Of a DNA stretch of 28,133 nucleotides, positions 9,222 to 15,946 are shown piece by piece. This stretch comes from an uncultured Prevotellaceae bacterium. Lineage in GTDB: Bacteria > Bacteroidota > Bacteroidia > Bacteroidales > Bacteroidaceae. Both the position numbers and the translations under genes were made by a program. Below the pieces are notes generated by a model. That model ran no database searches and was not told the origin of the DNA. It was given only the letters and a program-made list of their open reading frames with translations. Location: positions 1 to 28,133 of the forward strand of contig CALEPV010000070.1 of the NCBI GenBank assembly GCA_937910905.1, written 5' to 3'. Every line of letters starts with the position of its first letter. The stretch's first letter is position 1.

Positions 9222-9232
9222 TAATCAAAACT

Positions 9233-10315
9233 ATGAGAACACAACACTTTGTTCACACAATGCTGGCAGTGGCAATGGCCATATTCAGCAGCACAGCCGC
9301 CATGGGGCAACAGCAGCATGCAGCTGAAACCGATTGGCTGCAGGACATCTCCCAGCGCATCCAGTTGCACGGTTATGCACAGGGCGGATTCAACTACACA
9401 CACAACAATGGTGCCGACGCGAACACCTTTGAAATCAAGCGCGTACTGTTCTGGGCCAACGCTCAGATTACCGACCGCTGGTCGTTCCTCTTCATGCACG
9501 ACTTTTCGAGTGTCGTACAGGAGTTTTACACAGACTATCGCATCACGCGGAACAAAGCCTTGACTATAAGGCTGGGACAGTTCAAGAATGGTCTGTCACT
9601 CGAGAACCCACTATCACCCACGGCTATGGAAGCCATTGACGTCTATAGCGAAGGCGTTACTTACCTCACAGGATGCGGCAGCGACCCGCTTATGGGAGTA
9701 CAATATGGCCGTGACCTTGGTCTGTCTCTGTTTGGACAGACCAACAATGGCAAGCTGCGCTACGAGCTTGAGGTAATGAATGGACAGGGGATAAACAGGA
9801 AGGACGGCAATGCCGAGAAAGACTTCATAGGCCGTCTGGAATACCGTCCTATCACAGGCTTGAACCTCGTTGCCACAGGACAATTGGGCCGTGGACATAA
9901 TATCCTCACCGATGGTAGAACATCTGCATACAATCCTACCATACAGAACGGACAAGACTACAAGCGCAATCGCTGGACTGCCGGTTTTGACTATAAGAGC
10001 AAGGCTTTCAATGCTCACGGCGAGTACCTTGAGGGCTACGATGGCGACGTCACCAGCCGTGGTGCCTATATCACAGGCTCCGTACCGCTTGGTACGCCAG
10101 AGCTGGAGTTCGTAGGCTCATACGACTATTTCAACTTCAACACCACGCTGGACTATGACCAACACAAGGCCATAGCAGGCTTGCAATACTGGTTCTTCAA
10201 GAAGTGCCGCGTGCAACTCCAGTATGTATATAAGAGTGCCTACATCGCCAACAACCAATTTGTTCATGGCGCCAATCACGCTGTGATGTGTCAAATGCAG
10301 ATAAGATTCAACTAA
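9233..10315 (+). CDS. Outer-membrane porin, OprO/OprP-like (PF07396-type)
   Basis: The 360-aa protein starts with a clear signal peptide (MRTQHFVHTMLAVAMAIFSSTAAMG) and continues as a beta-barrel with alternating polar and hydrophobic strands, for example RIQLHGYAQGGFNYTHNN and later FEIKRVLFWANAQITDRWSF. The segment LTIRLGQFKNGLSLENPLSP is typical of phosphate-selective-porin-like proteins. The family name does not fix the substrate. Located 11 nt after the aminotransferase and 1 nt before the symporter gene, it probably supplies the outer-membrane step for whatever the symporter takes up. A longer reading frame extends upstream into the aminotransferase gene, but the signal peptide fixes ATG 9233. 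Confidence 0.88.
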   Translation: MRTQHFVHTMLAVAMAIFSSTAAMGQQQHAAETDWLQDISQRIQLHGYAQGGFNYTHNNGADANTFEIKRVLFWANAQITDRWSFLFMHDFSSVVQEFYTDYRITRNKALTIRLGQFKNGLSLENPLSPTAMEAIDVYSEGVTYLTGCGSDPLMGVQYGRDLGLSLFGQTNNGKLRYELEVMNGQGINRKDGNAEKDFIGRLEYRPITGLNLVATGQLGRGHNILTDGRTSAYNPTIQNGQDYKRNRWTAGFDYKSKAFNAHGEYLEGYDGDVTSRGAYITGSVPLGTPELEFVGSYDYFNFNTTLDYDQHKAIAGLQYWFFKKCRVQLQYVYKSAYIANNQFVHGANHAVMCQMQIRFN

Positions 10316-10316
10316 T

Positions 10317-11849
10317 ATGTTTATCAAGATACTACTTACTGTCATCTTTCTTATTGTGACAGTCGCTGTGGGACTATATTCCCGCAAGCAAGCCAGTTCT
10401 GTTGACGGATTCGTACTTGGCGGGCGCGCCGTTGGTCCGTGGCTGACAGCCTTTGCCTACGGCACATCATATTTCTCTGCGGTGGTCTTCGTAGGCTACG
10501 CTGGACAGTTCGGATGGAAGTACGGCTTATCGTCCACATGGATTGGCGTAGGCAATGCCGTTATCGGTTCGTTGCTGGCATGGATTGTCCTGGGTCGCCG
10601 CACAAAGCTGATGACACAGCACATCGAAAGCCGCACTATGCCGGACTTCTTTGGCACACGCTTCGATAGCCAGGGCCTGCGCGTCGTGGCATCAATTATA
10701 GCCTTTGTGTTCCTGATTCCATACACAGCAGGAGTTTACAAGGGCATATCCACATTGTTTGAGATGGGATTTGGTATTCCATACGAGTACTGTGTAGTCA
10801 TCATGGCCCTGCTTACAGCCGCGTACGTCATTCTTGGCGGCTACAAGGCTACAGCTATGAACGACTTCATACAGGGTATCATCATGCTGTTCGGCATCGT
10901 CACTGTCATCATAGCTGTGCTTGCAGCCAAGGGCGGTCTGACTTCTGCCATACAGCAGATGGCCACTGTGTCCGATCCGCAGGATGCTGCCAACGGGGTG
11001 GCACCTGGCGCATACGCCTCTCTGTTCGGACCTGATCCGTGGGGATTGCTAGGCGTGGTGGTGCTCACATCACTAGGTACATGGGGGTTGCCACAGATGG
11101 TTGGCAAGTTCTACAGCATCACTGATGAGCAAGCCATACGTCGCGGCACAATAATCTCCACCATCTTCGCCCTTGTCGTGGCTGGCGGGTGCTACTTCCT
11201 TGGAGGCTTCGGACGCTTGTTCGGCACTCCCCCACTGCTGCCCAATGGCCGCTTGGACTTCGACGCCATCGTGCCATCTATGCTGGAGACTCTGCCCGAC
11301 ATCCTCATTGCACTAGTGGTGCTGTTGGTGCTGTCGGCATCCATGTCCACACTGGCCTCGCTGGTGCTTACCTCCTCATCAACTATGACACTAGACCTGA
11401 TCTATCGCGACAAGAAGTCGTTGCCAGGCGAGGTTGAGGAAGGAAGTATCGATGATATAGTGTCAGAGCGAATTGAACGCCGCAAGGTGGTGGTGATGCG
11501 AGTGCTGATCGTGTTCTTCATCGTCATATCGCTGATGATAGCGCTCAATCCTCCGACATTCATTGCACAGCTGATGGGCATATCGTGGGGCGCATTGGCA
11601 GGAGCATTCCTGGCACCATTCATGCTGGGCTTGTACTGGCGTGGTGTGACCACTGCGGCCGTATGGGCATGCTTTGCATGGGGTGTTGGAATCACGGTGA
11701 TTAACATGCTGCTGGGCAACCCCATTAATCCTATAAACTGCGGTGCAATAGCCATGATAGGTGGTTTTCCCATCGTGTGGCTATGCAGCCTATTCACACC
11801 GAGCATAAACAAGGAGAAGCTCAACAAGATGTTTGAGTGTTATAATTAA
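10317..11849 (+). CDS. Sodium:solute symporter family transporter
   Basis: A 510-aa inner-membrane protein with about 13 hydrophobic spans and the SSS (solute/sodium symporter) signatures near the N terminus: VGLYSRKQASSVDGFVLGGR, then FAYGTSYFSAVVFVGYAGQFGW. Further SSS-like segments are YVILGGYKATAMNDFIQGIIM and GTWGLPQMVGKFYSI. The family brings in proline, pantothenate, acetate, sugars or aromatic acids with Na+. The substrate here is unknown; its place between an aminotransferase and two phenylacetate-CoA ligases points to an arylacetate or related aromatic acid (inference). Its ATG comes one base after the porin stop, so the two are surely cotranscribed. Confidence 0.93.
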   Translation: MFIKILLTVIFLIVTVAVGLYSRKQASSVDGFVLGGRAVGPWLTAFAYGTSYFSAVVFVGYAGQFGWKYGLSSTWIGVGNAVIGSLLAWIVLGRRTKLMTQHIESRTMPDFFGTRFDSQGLRVVASIIAFVFLIPYTAGVYKGISTLFEMGFGIPYEYCVVIMALLTAAYVILGGYKATAMNDFIQGIIMLFGIVTVIIAVLAAKGGLTSAIQQMATVSDPQDAANGVAPGAYASLFGPDPWGLLGVVVLTSLGTWGLPQMVGKFYSITDEQAIRRGTIISTIFALVVAGGCYFLGGFGRLFGTPPLLPNGRLDFDAIVPSMLETLPDILIALVVLLVLSASMSTLASLVLTSSSTMTLDLIYRDKKSLPGEVEEGSIDDIVSERIERRKVVVMRVLIVFFIVISLMIALNPPTFIAQLMGISWGALAGAFLAPFMLGLYWRGVTTAAVWACFAWGVGITVINMLLGNPINPINCGAIAMIGGFPIVWLCSLFTPSINKEKLNKMFECYN

Positions 11850-11882
11850 AGATCGTAAATCATCAACATAGCATATCTGATT

Positions 11883-13190
11883 ATGATTTGGAATCCCAAC
11901 AAAGAGTGCATGAGCCGTGACGAAATGAGTGCTCTGCAAGGCAAGAGACTCCACAAGATAGTGGAATACGTGTACCACAACGTACCGTTCTACCGTCACA
12001 AACTGCAGGAGATGGACATTCGCCCCGATGATATACAGACCATCGAGGACATCCAAAAGCTGCCTTTCACTACAAAGAAAGACCTGCGCGACAACTATCC
12101 ATTCGGTCTGCAGGCAGCGCCACAGAGTGAGATAATACGTATCCATGCTTCGTCCGGCACCACCGGCAATCCCACCATCGTGGGCTATACACGCAAGGAC
12201 ATCGGTGTGTGGAGCGAGTGTATGGCACGATGCCTGACAGCCTATGGCGTGACACGCGACGATATATTCTCCGTGAGCTACGGCTACGGGCTCTTCACTG
12301 GCGGCCTTGGCGCCCACAACGGAGTGGAGCTGCTAGGAGCATCCGTAGTGCCTGCATCTACGGGCAACACCGAGAAGCACCTGAAGCTGATACGCGATTT
12401 GGGCATATCCGGTCTAGCCTGCACGCCATCCTACGCCCTCTATCTGGCTGAGACGATGGACAAGATGGGCATATCGAAGGACCAGATACGCCTGCGCGTA
12501 GGTGCCTTTGGTGCTGAGCCTTGGACAGAGAACATGAGACAGGAGATACAGGAACGCCTGGGCTTGAAGGGCTACAACCTGTATGGTCTGTCCGAGATTA
12601 TGGGCCCGAGCGTAAGCTACGAGTGCCTGTGCCAGAATGGTTCGCACATCAACGAAGACCATTTCTACCCTGAGATTATCAGCCCCGTGACGCTGGAGCC
12701 ACTGCCAGCCGGACAGACTGGCGAGCTGGTGTTCACCACGCTGACCAAGGAAGGTATGCCGGTGCTGCGCTACCGCACACGCGACCTCTGCTCACTGATA
12801 CCAGGCGAATGCGACTGTGGCCGTACATCTGTGCGCATGAGCCGCATCGAGGGACGCTCCGACGATATGCTCATCATACGCGGAATCAATGTGTTCCCGT
12901 CGCAGGTGGAGAGCGTTGTGCTCAGTATGCCTGAATTTGCTCCGCGCTACATGCTCATCGTGGATCGTGTGAACAACCTCGACACCCTACAGGTACAAGT
13001 GGAGCTTCGACAGGAATACTTCACCAGTACCTTCGACACTCCGGCAGCCATCGACGAGCTGGAGAAGCGCTTGGCAGGCCGTCTGAAGAGCGTGCTGAGC
13101 ATTGCTGCCAAGGTGCAGCTAAAGGCTCCGAACAGCATCGAGCGCAGTCAGGGCAAAAGTGCACACGTGATAGACAAGCGTAAACTCTAG
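11883..13190 (+). CDS. paaK: Phenylacetate-CoA ligase PaaK, copy 1
   Basis: It activates an arylacetate with ATP and CoA to arylacetyl-CoA, AMP and pyrophosphate. The 435-aa protein has the PaaK layout: the LPFTTKKDLRDNYPFG entry motif, the ATP loop SSGTTGNPT at 90-98, YGLSEIMGPSVSYEC for adenylate binding, RYRTRDL, and GRSDDMLIIRGINVFPSQVE at the start of the mobile C-terminal domain. It starts 33 nt after the symporter gene. The second copy begins 23 nt downstream. In anaerobic Bacteroidales this enzyme together with IorAB can run toward phenylalanine (reductive carboxylation of phenylacetate) or away from it; direction is not visible here. Confidence 0.95.
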   Translation: MIWNPNKECMSRDEMSALQGKRLHKIVEYVYHNVPFYRHKLQEMDIRPDDIQTIEDIQKLPFTTKKDLRDNYPFGLQAAPQSEIIRIHASSGTTGNPTIVGYTRKDIGVWSECMARCLTAYGVTRDDIFSVSYGYGLFTGGLGAHNGVELLGASVVPASTGNTEKHLKLIRDLGISGLACTPSYALYLAETMDKMGISKDQIRLRVGAFGAEPWTENMRQEIQERLGLKGYNLYGLSEIMGPSVSYECLCQNGSHINEDHFYPEIISPVTLEPLPAGQTGELVFTTLTKEGMPVLRYRTRDLCSLIPGECDCGRTSVRMSRIEGRSDDMLIIRGINVFPSQVESVVLSMPEFAPRYMLIVDRVNNLDTLQVQVELRQEYFTSTFDTPAAIDELEKRLAGRLKSVLSIAAKVQLKAPNSIERSQGKSAHVIDKRKL

Positions 13191-13213
13191 GCCAAGACTT
13201 GACAACTTATACA

Positions 13214-14596
13214 ATGTATACCTATATGTACGAAGCTAAAGGACGATTCCCAGAAGTTGATACTCCCCTACCCACGAAGGATGGGCAGGGAGCTGGGGCA
13301 TACTTCAACCCTGTTCCTGAGACTATGTCGCGTGCCGAGCTTGAGGCTCTTCAGCTGGAGCGACTGCAGCAGACCGTGCGTCACTGCCTGACAAACCCGT
13401 TCTACCAGAAGAAGTTTCAGGAGGCTGGCATCACACCCAATGACATCAAGAGCCTGGCAGACGTACGCCGTCTGCCGTTCACCACCAAGCAGGACCTGCG
13501 CGACACCTATCCATTCGGCATGGCCTGCGTGCCTCTGCGCGACTGTGTGCGTCTGCACTCCAGCAGCGGTACAACAGGCAACCCTACGGTCATACTGCAC
13601 ACTCAGCGCGACCTCGACGAATGGGCCAATCAGGTGGCACGCAATCTGTGGATGGTTGGCCTGCGTCCCGACGATGTGTTCCAGAACTCATCGGGCTATG
13701 GTATGTTCACGGGTGGATTGGGATTCCAGTATGGCGCCGAGCGTCTTGGTATGCTCACCGTGCCAGCTGCGGCTGGCAACTCGCTGCGCCAGATTAAGTT
13801 CATCAAGGACTTCGGCACTACCGCCATACACGCTGTGCCATCCTACGTGACACGTCTCTACGAGGTGATGCAGGAGGAGGGCGTAGACCCTCGGCGCGAC
13901 ACCAAGCTGAAGGTGCTGGCCATCGGTGCCGAGCCCCACAGCGAGGAGCAGCGCCAGCGCATCGAGCAGATGATGGGCGTGAAGGCCTACAACAGCTTCG
14001 GCATGAGCGAGATGTGCGGACCAGGCGTGGGCTTCGAGTGTCCTGAGCAGAACGGTCTGCACTTCTGGGAGGACTACTACATTGTAGAGATTGTCGACCC
14101 CGAGACGCTGGAGCCAGTGCCCGACGGCGAGATTGGCGAACTGGTGCTCACTACGCTGTGCCGCGAGGCCATGCCTCTGCTACGTTACCGCACACGCGAC
14201 CTCACCCGCGTACTGGGCCGCACATGCCCTTGTGGACGCAACCACGTGCGTCTGGACCGTATGCGTGGTCGCTCGGACGACATGATGGTGCTGCGCGGTG
14301 TGAACATCTTCCCGATACAGATTGAGAAGATTCTGATGCAGTTCAGCGAGCTGGCCAGCAACTACCTCATCACCCTCACCACCGACGACAACAACGACAA
14401 CATGACCGTCGAAGTGGAGCTGGCACAGCCGACCGACGACTACAAGCAGCTGCAGACACTGGAGCGCGAGATACGCCGCAGGCTGAAGGACGAGATACTG
14501 CTCACACCTATCGTACGCCTCGTGAACAAGGGCACGCTGCCTGTGAGCGAAGGCAAGGCCGTGCGCGTAGTTGACAAGCGGAAGGTGTACCAGTGA
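13214..14596 (+). CDS. paaK: Phenylacetate-CoA ligase PaaK, copy 2
   Basis: A second adenylate-forming PaaK, 460 aa from ATG 13214. It keeps all core motifs: LPFTTKQDLRDTYPFG, SSSGTTGNPT, FGMSEMCGPGVGFEC, RYRTRDL and GRSDDMMVLRGVNIFPIQIE. Compared with copy 1 it has an extra N-terminal stretch of about 30 residues rich in Pro, Gly and Asp, and differs around the ATP loop and adenylate motif (LHSSSGTTGNPTVILHT versus IHASSGTTGNPTIVGYT). This suggests an old duplication with different acid preference, for example phenylacetate versus indoleacetate or hydroxyphenylacetate (inference). An in-frame TTG at 13199 and ATG at 13226 are alternative starts. Confidence 0.94.
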   Translation: MYTYMYEAKGRFPEVDTPLPTKDGQGAGAYFNPVPETMSRAELEALQLERLQQTVRHCLTNPFYQKKFQEAGITPNDIKSLADVRRLPFTTKQDLRDTYPFGMACVPLRDCVRLHSSSGTTGNPTVILHTQRDLDEWANQVARNLWMVGLRPDDVFQNSSGYGMFTGGLGFQYGAERLGMLTVPAAAGNSLRQIKFIKDFGTTAIHAVPSYVTRLYEVMQEEGVDPRRDTKLKVLAIGAEPHSEEQRQRIEQMMGVKAYNSFGMSEMCGPGVGFECPEQNGLHFWEDYYIVEIVDPETLEPVPDGEIGELVLTTLCREAMPLLRYRTRDLTRVLGRTCPCGRNHVRLDRMRGRSDDMMVLRGVNIFPIQIEKILMQFSELASNYLITLTTDDNNDNMTVEVELAQPTDDYKQLQTLEREIRRRLKDEILLTPIVRLVNKGTLPVSEGKAVRVVDKRKVYQ

Positions 14597-14631
14597 TTAA
14601 TCCTGGAATGTCTAATCGTCGCATTGACGCA

Positions 14632-14663
14632 ATAACGTAATGTCGTAATAACGTAATAACGAA
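14632..14663 (+). repeat. Four imperfect tandem 8-bp units in front of the ACT gene
   Basis: The units are ATAACGTA, ATGTCGTA, ATAACGTA and ATAACGAA, directly end to end, 19 nt before the ACT gene ATG. The 86-nt gap is the largest inside the presumed operon. A change in copy number would alter spacing to the start codon. Confidence 0.7.
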
Positions 14664-14682
14664 ACAACAAAAATCCAACACC

Positions 14683-15111
14683 ATGACTATCAATCAACTT
14701 TCAATCTTTATTGAGAACCGCTCGGGCACACTGATTCGCGTGCTGGAAGCGCTGAAGCAAGCCAACATACAGATTGTGGCCTCCACCATTGCCGACACCG
14801 CCGAGTACGGTATCTACCGCCTGATATGCAGCGAGCCGCTCCGTGCGTGCGAGGCTCTGAAGGATGCCGGCATAGCCGTAGCTGTGAGCGATGTGTTCGC
14901 ACTGGAGCTCGACAACCAGCCCGGCCGTGCTGCCGATGCCATAGAAGCCTTCAGCAAGGCCGGCATCAGCATCACCTATCTGTACTCATTCCTGCTGCGC
15001 GGCAAGGGCATACTCATATTCCGCACCGACGACAATGCACAAGCTGCACAGGTCATCACGGACAACAATATGCGCAGCATCAACGAGGAGGCGCTGGTAT
15101 CCATAGCCTAG
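14683..15111 (+). CDS. Double ACT-domain protein, likely aromatic amino acid sensor
   Basis: A 142-aa protein made of two ACT domains and nothing else. The first begins with LSIFIENRSGTLIRVLEALKQANI and the second with FALELDNQPGRAADAIEAFSKAGISITYLYSF; each shows the ACT pattern of a beta strand, a GTL/GRA turn and a helix. ACT domains bind small ligands, most often amino acids. Stand-alone ACT proteins of this kind are commonly found next to iorAB and paaK in Bacteroidales, so a role as sensor or allosteric partner of that pathway is likely but unproven. It is the last gene of the + strand cluster and is followed by a hairpin at 15135-15178. Confidence 0.9.
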   Translation: MTINQLSIFIENRSGTLIRVLEALKQANIQIVASTIADTAEYGIYRLICSEPLRACEALKDAGIAVAVSDVFALELDNQPGRAADAIEAFSKAGISITYLYSFLLRGKGILIFRTDDNAQAAQVITDNNMRSINEEALVSIA

Positions 15112-15134
15112 CACATCCTGCATCAGCTTACAAT

Positions 15135-15178
15135 ACTCCCCCGCCCTGCTAGCTCCGTAGGCTGCAGCGTGGGGGAGT
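15135..15178. terminator. Hairpin between convergent genes (probable bidirectional terminator)
   Basis: ACTCCCCC (15135-15142) pairs with GGGGGAGT (15171-15178). The loop holds a further CTGC/GCAG pairing. It lies between the stop of the + strand ACT gene and the stop of the - strand HsdR-N-like gene. There is no long T tract on either side. Confidence 0.55.
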
Positions 15179-15186
15179 TGCTGTGT

Positions 15187-15645
15187 CTATAGCTCGCTGT
15201 AGTCCGGTATCTGCTCCACGAAGCTCACGTGTCCGGCCTCGTAGTCCACCTTGCAGCACACATGCTGCAGACCGTTGCTGACGATGAGCCACGGCGTGTG
15301 CAACACCATGTTGTAACGTGTAATCTGGTCGAACACACGCTGGGTCAGCTGCACGGTCGTAGCCTTGTACTCCACTATCATGCGCGGCTGGCTGTCGCGC
15401 CCATACACCACAGTGTCACACCGGCGCGACACAGCCCCCAGCGTGATGCTCACCTCGTTGGCCATCAGCACGGCCGGATAGTGCTTGTGGTGTATGAGAT
15501 ATGCCGTGAAGTTCTGCCGCACCCACTCCTCAGGAGTGAGCGCCACAAAGCGCTGGCGCAACGGGTCGAACACCTCTGTCCGGCCATCACGCTTGCGCAC
15601 GCGCACTGAGGCTTGGGGCAAGTTCAAAACGGGATATGTCATCAT
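15187..15645 (-). CDS. Stand-alone type I restriction HsdR N-terminal-like protein (PD-(D/E)xK fold)
   Basis: The 152-aa protein matches the N-terminal nuclease-fold domain of HsdR without the helicase part. The nuclease elements appear intact: an early glutamate in MANEVSI, RRCDTVVYGRD with the metal-binding Asp, and MIVEYKAT with the E-x-K pair. No hsdM, hsdS or helicase gene is nearby, so it is probably not part of a restriction system. Such small proteins are widespread in Bacteroidetes, and their job is unknown to me. The first ATG codon is at 15645, directly followed by a second Met codon. A -7 promoter box only 6 nt upstream implies a leaderless or nearly leaderless message. Confidence 0.82.
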   Translation of the reverse strand: MMTYPVLNLPQASVRVRKRDGRTEVFDPLRQRFVALTPEEWVRQNFTAYLIHHKHYPAVLMANEVSITLGAVSRRCDTVVYGRDSQPRMIVEYKATTVQLTQRVFDQITRYNMVLHTPWLIVSNGLQHVCCKVDYEAGHVSFVEQIPDYSEL

Positions 15646-15650
15646 CGCAG

Positions 15651-15658
15651 CAAAGGTA
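15651..15658 (-). promoter_or_regulatory. -7 promoter box of the HsdR-N-like gene
   Basis: On the - strand this reads TACCTTTG, an exact TAnnTTTG match. It ends 5 nt before the ATG at 15645, so the transcript start should fall on or very near the start codon. No good -33 box is seen at the usual distance. Confidence 0.6.
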
Positions 15659-15678
15659 GCTATTATTCCCTAATCTGC

Positions 15679-15709
15679 TTGGAAATGCGGACGGAATGTT
15701 GTATCTTTG
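15679..15709 (+). promoter_or_regulatory. Orphan + strand promoter
   Basis: TTGG begins at 15679 and an exact -7 box TATCTTTG lies at 15702-15709, with 20 nt between TTG and TA, which is the usual Bacteroidetes spacing. No protein gene follows on this strand for more than 2 kb. The expected transcript begins near 15715 and enters the hairpins at 15759-15800 and 15854-15903. Confidence 0.55.
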
Positions 15710-15758
15710 CATCAGAAATGGGGGCTGAGGCGAGTAGCAGTCTGATGATGATGAAAAG

Positions 15759-15800
15759 ATATTGCACGTCGGGCAATCAATGTTGCCCGACGTGCAATAT
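15759..15800. repeat. Perfect 18-bp inverted repeat with 6-nt loop
   Basis: The arm at 15759-15776 (ATATTGCACGTCGGGCAA) is the exact reverse complement of 15783-15800, with TCAATG between them. It has no T tract after it. The core CACGTCG reappears in the direct repeats just downstream, so the whole looks like a REP-like or structured-RNA element rather than a plain terminator. Confidence 0.85.
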
Positions 15801-15802
15801 TC

Positions 15803-15836
15803 GTTTCACGTCGTGCCACCATGGTTTCACGTCGTG
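15803..15836 (+). repeat. Two direct copies of GTTTCACGTCGTG
   Basis: Exact copies lie at 15803-15815 and 15824-15836, 21 bp apart start to start, or about two helical turns. They share CACGTCG with the neighbouring palindrome and could be protein-binding sites. Confidence 0.7.
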
Positions 15837-15853
15837 TGTGGATTTCTATATCG

Positions 15854-15903
15854 CGATGCCGGTGCATTTCCACTGCGATGAGTGGCACAATGCATCGGCA
15901 TCG
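15854..15903. repeat. Large imperfect hairpin
   Basis: CGATGCCGGTGCATT (15854-15868) pairs with AATGCATCGGCATCG (15889-15903) at 14 of 15 positions. Inside it, CCACT (15870-15874) pairs with AGTGG (15881-15885) around the loop GCGATG. No T tract follows. Confidence 0.75.
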
Positions 15904-15946
15904 AGAGTATTATCGGATGCGGTCTAAGCGCAACAGGTGTGTGGAA

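Larger units (their letters stand above)
15646..15946. other. 301-bp gene-free stretch with divergent promoters and two large hairpins
   Basis: It holds the - strand promoter of the HsdR-N-like gene, a + strand promoter at 15679-15709, a small hairpin, an 18-bp perfect inverted repeat, two copies of GTTTCACGTCGTG and a second large imperfect hairpin. A short + strand reading frame (15718-15927, 69 codons, Cys-rich) overlaps the hairpins; I do not consider it a gene. The - strand TonB-like gene ends at its right edge, so a + strand transcript would run antisense to that gene's 3' end. Confidence 0.7.

Noticed and set aside
9098..9232. N-terminal extension of the porin
   Set aside because: It overlaps the aminotransferase gene, and a typical signal peptide begins exactly at ATG 9233.
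15187..15645. Part of a type I restriction-modification system
   Set aside because: Only the HsdR N-terminal domain is present, with no helicase, hsdM or hsdS in the window.
15718..15927. 69-codon Cys-rich reading frame behind the + strand promoter
   Set aside because: Most of it is the translated 18-bp palindrome, the GTTTCACGTCGTG copies and a second hairpin; the cysteines come from the repeat. I recognise no protein pattern.
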